Shown here in pieces: positions 42,768 to 44,314 of a DNA stretch of 44,314 nucleotides (the stretch's first letter is position 1; every line of letters starts with the position of its first letter). The position numbers and the translations under genes are program-made. The notes below the pieces were generated by a model that was given only the letters and a program-made list of their open reading frames with translations, was not told the DNA's origin and made no database searches. The stretch is from Phocaeicola_A sp963652075 (GTDB lineage Bacteria; Bacteroidota; Bacteroidia; Bacteroidales; Bacteroidaceae), in the NCBI GenBank assembly GCA_963652075.1, contig CAVJRQ010000078.1, positions 1-44,314 of the forward strand. Reading direction: 5' to 3'.

Positions 42768-44114
42768 TTACATTCCTGTATAGTTGTGGGGCGTAATGCT
42801 CCTCAGTTCCTTCTTGATATCCTCGCTCACGTTCAGTTGCTCGATAAACTCCTTGATAGAGTTCTCCGTGATGGCTTGGTTGGTACGGGTCAGTGCCTTC
42901 AACGCCTCGTACGGATGCGGATAGGCTTCACGGCGCAGAATCGTCTGTATCGCCTCAGCCACCACACTCCAGCAGTTATCCAAATCACGGTTGATAGCCG
43001 CCTCGTTGAGCAGCAACTTGCGCAATCCCTTCAGGGAACTCTGTATGGCGATGACGACATGGCCGAAAGGCACACCTACGTTACGCAACACGGTGGAGTC
43101 GGTCAGGTCACGCTGCAAACGCGACACAGGCAGCTTCATGGCCAAATGCTCCAACAGGGCATTCGCCACGCCCAAGTTGCCTTCGGCGTTCTCAAAGTCT
43201 ATCGGGTTCACCTTATGGGGCATAGCGCTGGAGCCCACCTCACCGGCCTTAATCTTCTGTTTGAAGTACTCCATGGAGATGTACTGCCAGAAGTCCCGGT
43301 TCATGTCTATCATGATGGTATTCACACGACGCATGGCATCGAATATGGCTCCCAGATTATCGTAGTTGGAGATTTGTGTGGTAAACTCCTCACGCTCCAA
43401 GCCCAGCTTCTCGGTCACGAACCGGTTGCCGAACGCCTTCCAATCATATTGCGGATAAGCCACGTGATGGGCGTTGAAGTTACCCGTAGCGCCACCGAAC
43501 TTGGCGGTGACGGGACAGTCACGGAGCACGGCCAACTGACGTTCCAGACGATAGACGAACACCATAATCTCCTTACCGAGACGGGTAGGCGATGCCGGCT
43601 GTCCATGCGTCTTTGCCAACATCGGAACGTCTTTCCATTCCTCTGCGTAAGTGCGCAGCTGCGCCACCAGCTCTTCCATCTGCGGGAAGTACACGTCATA
43701 CAACGCGTCCTTCACCGACAAGGGAACGGATGTATTGTTGATATCTTGCGAAGTAAGGCCGAAATGGATGAATTCCTTGTACTCTTCCAGTCCGCCAATC
43801 TTGTCAAATTGTTCTTTGATGAAATATTCCACGGCTTTCACATCGTGGTTGGTCACGCTCTCTATCTCTTTCACCCGTGCGGCATCCGGCTCGGAGAAGT
43901 TGCGGTAGATGTTGCGCAACGTATCGAAAAGAGCCTTGTCAAAACCCTTCAGCTGCGGCAAAGGCAACTCACACAAGGTTATAAAATATTCTATCTCCAC
44001 CCGCACACGATAGCGTATCAGTGCAAACTCCGAGAAATAGTTGGCCAAAGCCTCCGTTTTACCTCTATAACGACCATCTATCGGCGATATCGCAGTAAGT
44101 AAATCAAGCCCCAT
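42768..44114 (-). CDS. purB: Adenylosuccinate lyase
   Basis: 448 residues of the fumarase/aspartase superfamily. The signature SSAMPHKVNPIDFENAEG is near 288-305, preceded by the TSQDINNTS and KTHGQPASPT segments. It acts twice in purine synthesis, on SAICAR and adenylosuccinate. It is the first gene of purB-rluB-asnS, 59 bp before rluB. Confidence 0.97.
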   Translation of the reverse strand: MGLDLLTAISPIDGRYRGKTEALANYFSEFALIRYRVRVEIEYFITLCELPLPQLKGFDKALFDTLRNIYRNFSEPDAARVKEIESVTNHDVKAVEYFIKEQFDKIGGLEEYKEFIHFGLTSQDINNTSVPLSVKDALYDVYFPQMEELVAQLRTYAEEWKDVPMLAKTHGQPASPTRLGKEIMVFVYRLERQLAVLRDCPVTAKFGGATGNFNAHHVAYPQYDWKAFGNRFVTEKLGLEREEFTTQISNYDNLGAIFDAMRRVNTIMIDMNRDFWQYISMEYFKQKIKAGEVGSSAMPHKVNPIDFENAEGNLGVANALLEHLAMKLPVSRLQRDLTDSTVLRNVGVPFGHVVIAIQSSLKGLRKLLLNEAAINRDLDNCWSVVAEAIQTILRREAYPHPYEALKALTRTNQAITENSIKEFIEQLNVSEDIKKELRSITPHNYTGM

Positions 44115-44139
44115 AATCCAGTTTCAATTAATGAATGTG

Positions 44140-44147
44140 CAAAAATA
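44140..44147 (-). promoter_or_regulatory. purB: -7 box of the purB operon
   Basis: TATTTTTG on the minus strand matches TAnnTTTG, with a leader of about 22 nt. Confidence 0.5.
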
Positions 44148-44220
44148 GTTCTTTTCGTTTAAGCAATCCGCTTTCCAAACAGAAAAGTTTCATAAAAAGC
44201 CTTATCCGGCAATAAAAGAA

Positions 44221-44259
44221 AGTTCCTTTTCCAATTCTCACCGAATCAAAAAAGGAACT
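44221..44259 (-). terminator. Terminator after tRNA-Val
   Basis: AGTTCCTTTT and AAAAGGAACT form a perfect 10-bp stem with a 19-base loop; on the minus strand TTCTTTTATT follows. It lies a few bases after the tRNA 3' end. Confidence 0.68.
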
Positions 44260-44263
44260 CTTG

Positions 44264-44314
44264 TGGGCGTTGACGGATTCGAACCGCCGACCCTCTGCTT
44301 GTAAGGCAGATGCT
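44264..44314 (-). tRNA. tRNA-Val (anticodon UAC), 3' part only
   Basis: Read on the minus strand, the fragment holds the anticodon arm (loop CTTACAA, anticodon UAC), variable loop, T arm with GGTTCGAATCC, acceptor strand AACGCCC and discriminator A at 44264. CCA is not encoded. The 5' half lies beyond the window. Confidence 0.85.

Overview
The window looks like a chromosomal segment of a Bacteroides-type member of the Bacteroidales. Three things point there. First, there are a SusC/SusD pair, a hybrid two-component sensor of the Bacteroides kind, DUF4290, a fur-purA pair and an M49 peptidase lipoprotein. Second, most transcription units are preceded by the Bacteroidetes -7 box TAnnTTTG, in several cases with a TTTG-like -33 box 19 bp upstream. 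Third, starts lack strong Shine-Dalgarno sequences and have A/T-rich leaders. I see no prophage, insertion sequence, CRISPR array or rRNA; the only tRNA is a partial tRNA-Val at the right edge.

Layout. 1-3.6 kb: the tail of an unidentified plus-strand gene, then a minus-strand cluster transcribed zinc peptidase, DUF3316, S41 peptidase lipoprotein, YhcH-like protein. 3.7-8.3 kb: fur-purA with overlapping ends, and a dipeptidyl peptidase III lipoprotein followed by a DNA-alkylation-repair HEAT protein. 8.3-8.6 kb: a 22-bp palindromic repeat array. 8.6-15.6 kb: a TPR protein, an ECF sigma factor with a UroD-like protein, and a 1383-residue hybrid sensor/AraC regulator with no polysaccharide locus beside it. 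15.8-16.4 kb: a small plus-strand transcription unit for a 30-residue membrane peptide with a strong terminator, then two more tandem-repeat arrays. 16.4-23.0 kb: a seven-gene minus-strand envelope operon, tsaB-DUF4290-murA-rimM-M23-dxr-rseP. 23.2-26.4 kb: a plus-strand operon, yicC-gmk-(59-aa membrane protein)-nadD-menA. 26.4-28.2 kb: rex-FAH-ispF. 28.4-35.6 kb: a short outer-membrane uptake locus (surface lipoprotein, SusC, SusD) with no enzymes. 35.8-39.5 kb: an SUI1-like factor converging on the ribosomal operon rplM-rpsI-rpsB-tsf. 39.6-44.1 kb: purB-rluB-asnS, where rluB encodes a long Asn/Gly/Tyr-rich N-terminal tail.

Most genes are core housekeeping functions: purine, NAD, isoprenoid and menaquinone synthesis, peptidoglycan and envelope proteolysis, and translation. 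The less ordinary material is mainly intergenic. Three arrays of short units (11, 22 and 23 bp, whole or double helical turns) sit directly behind stop codons, and the 22-bp family occurs twice, 28 kb apart in opposite orientation. Two small membrane proteins were found by reading the gaps directly. The left-edge fragment and many regulatory sites are single-sequence inferences without comparative support.
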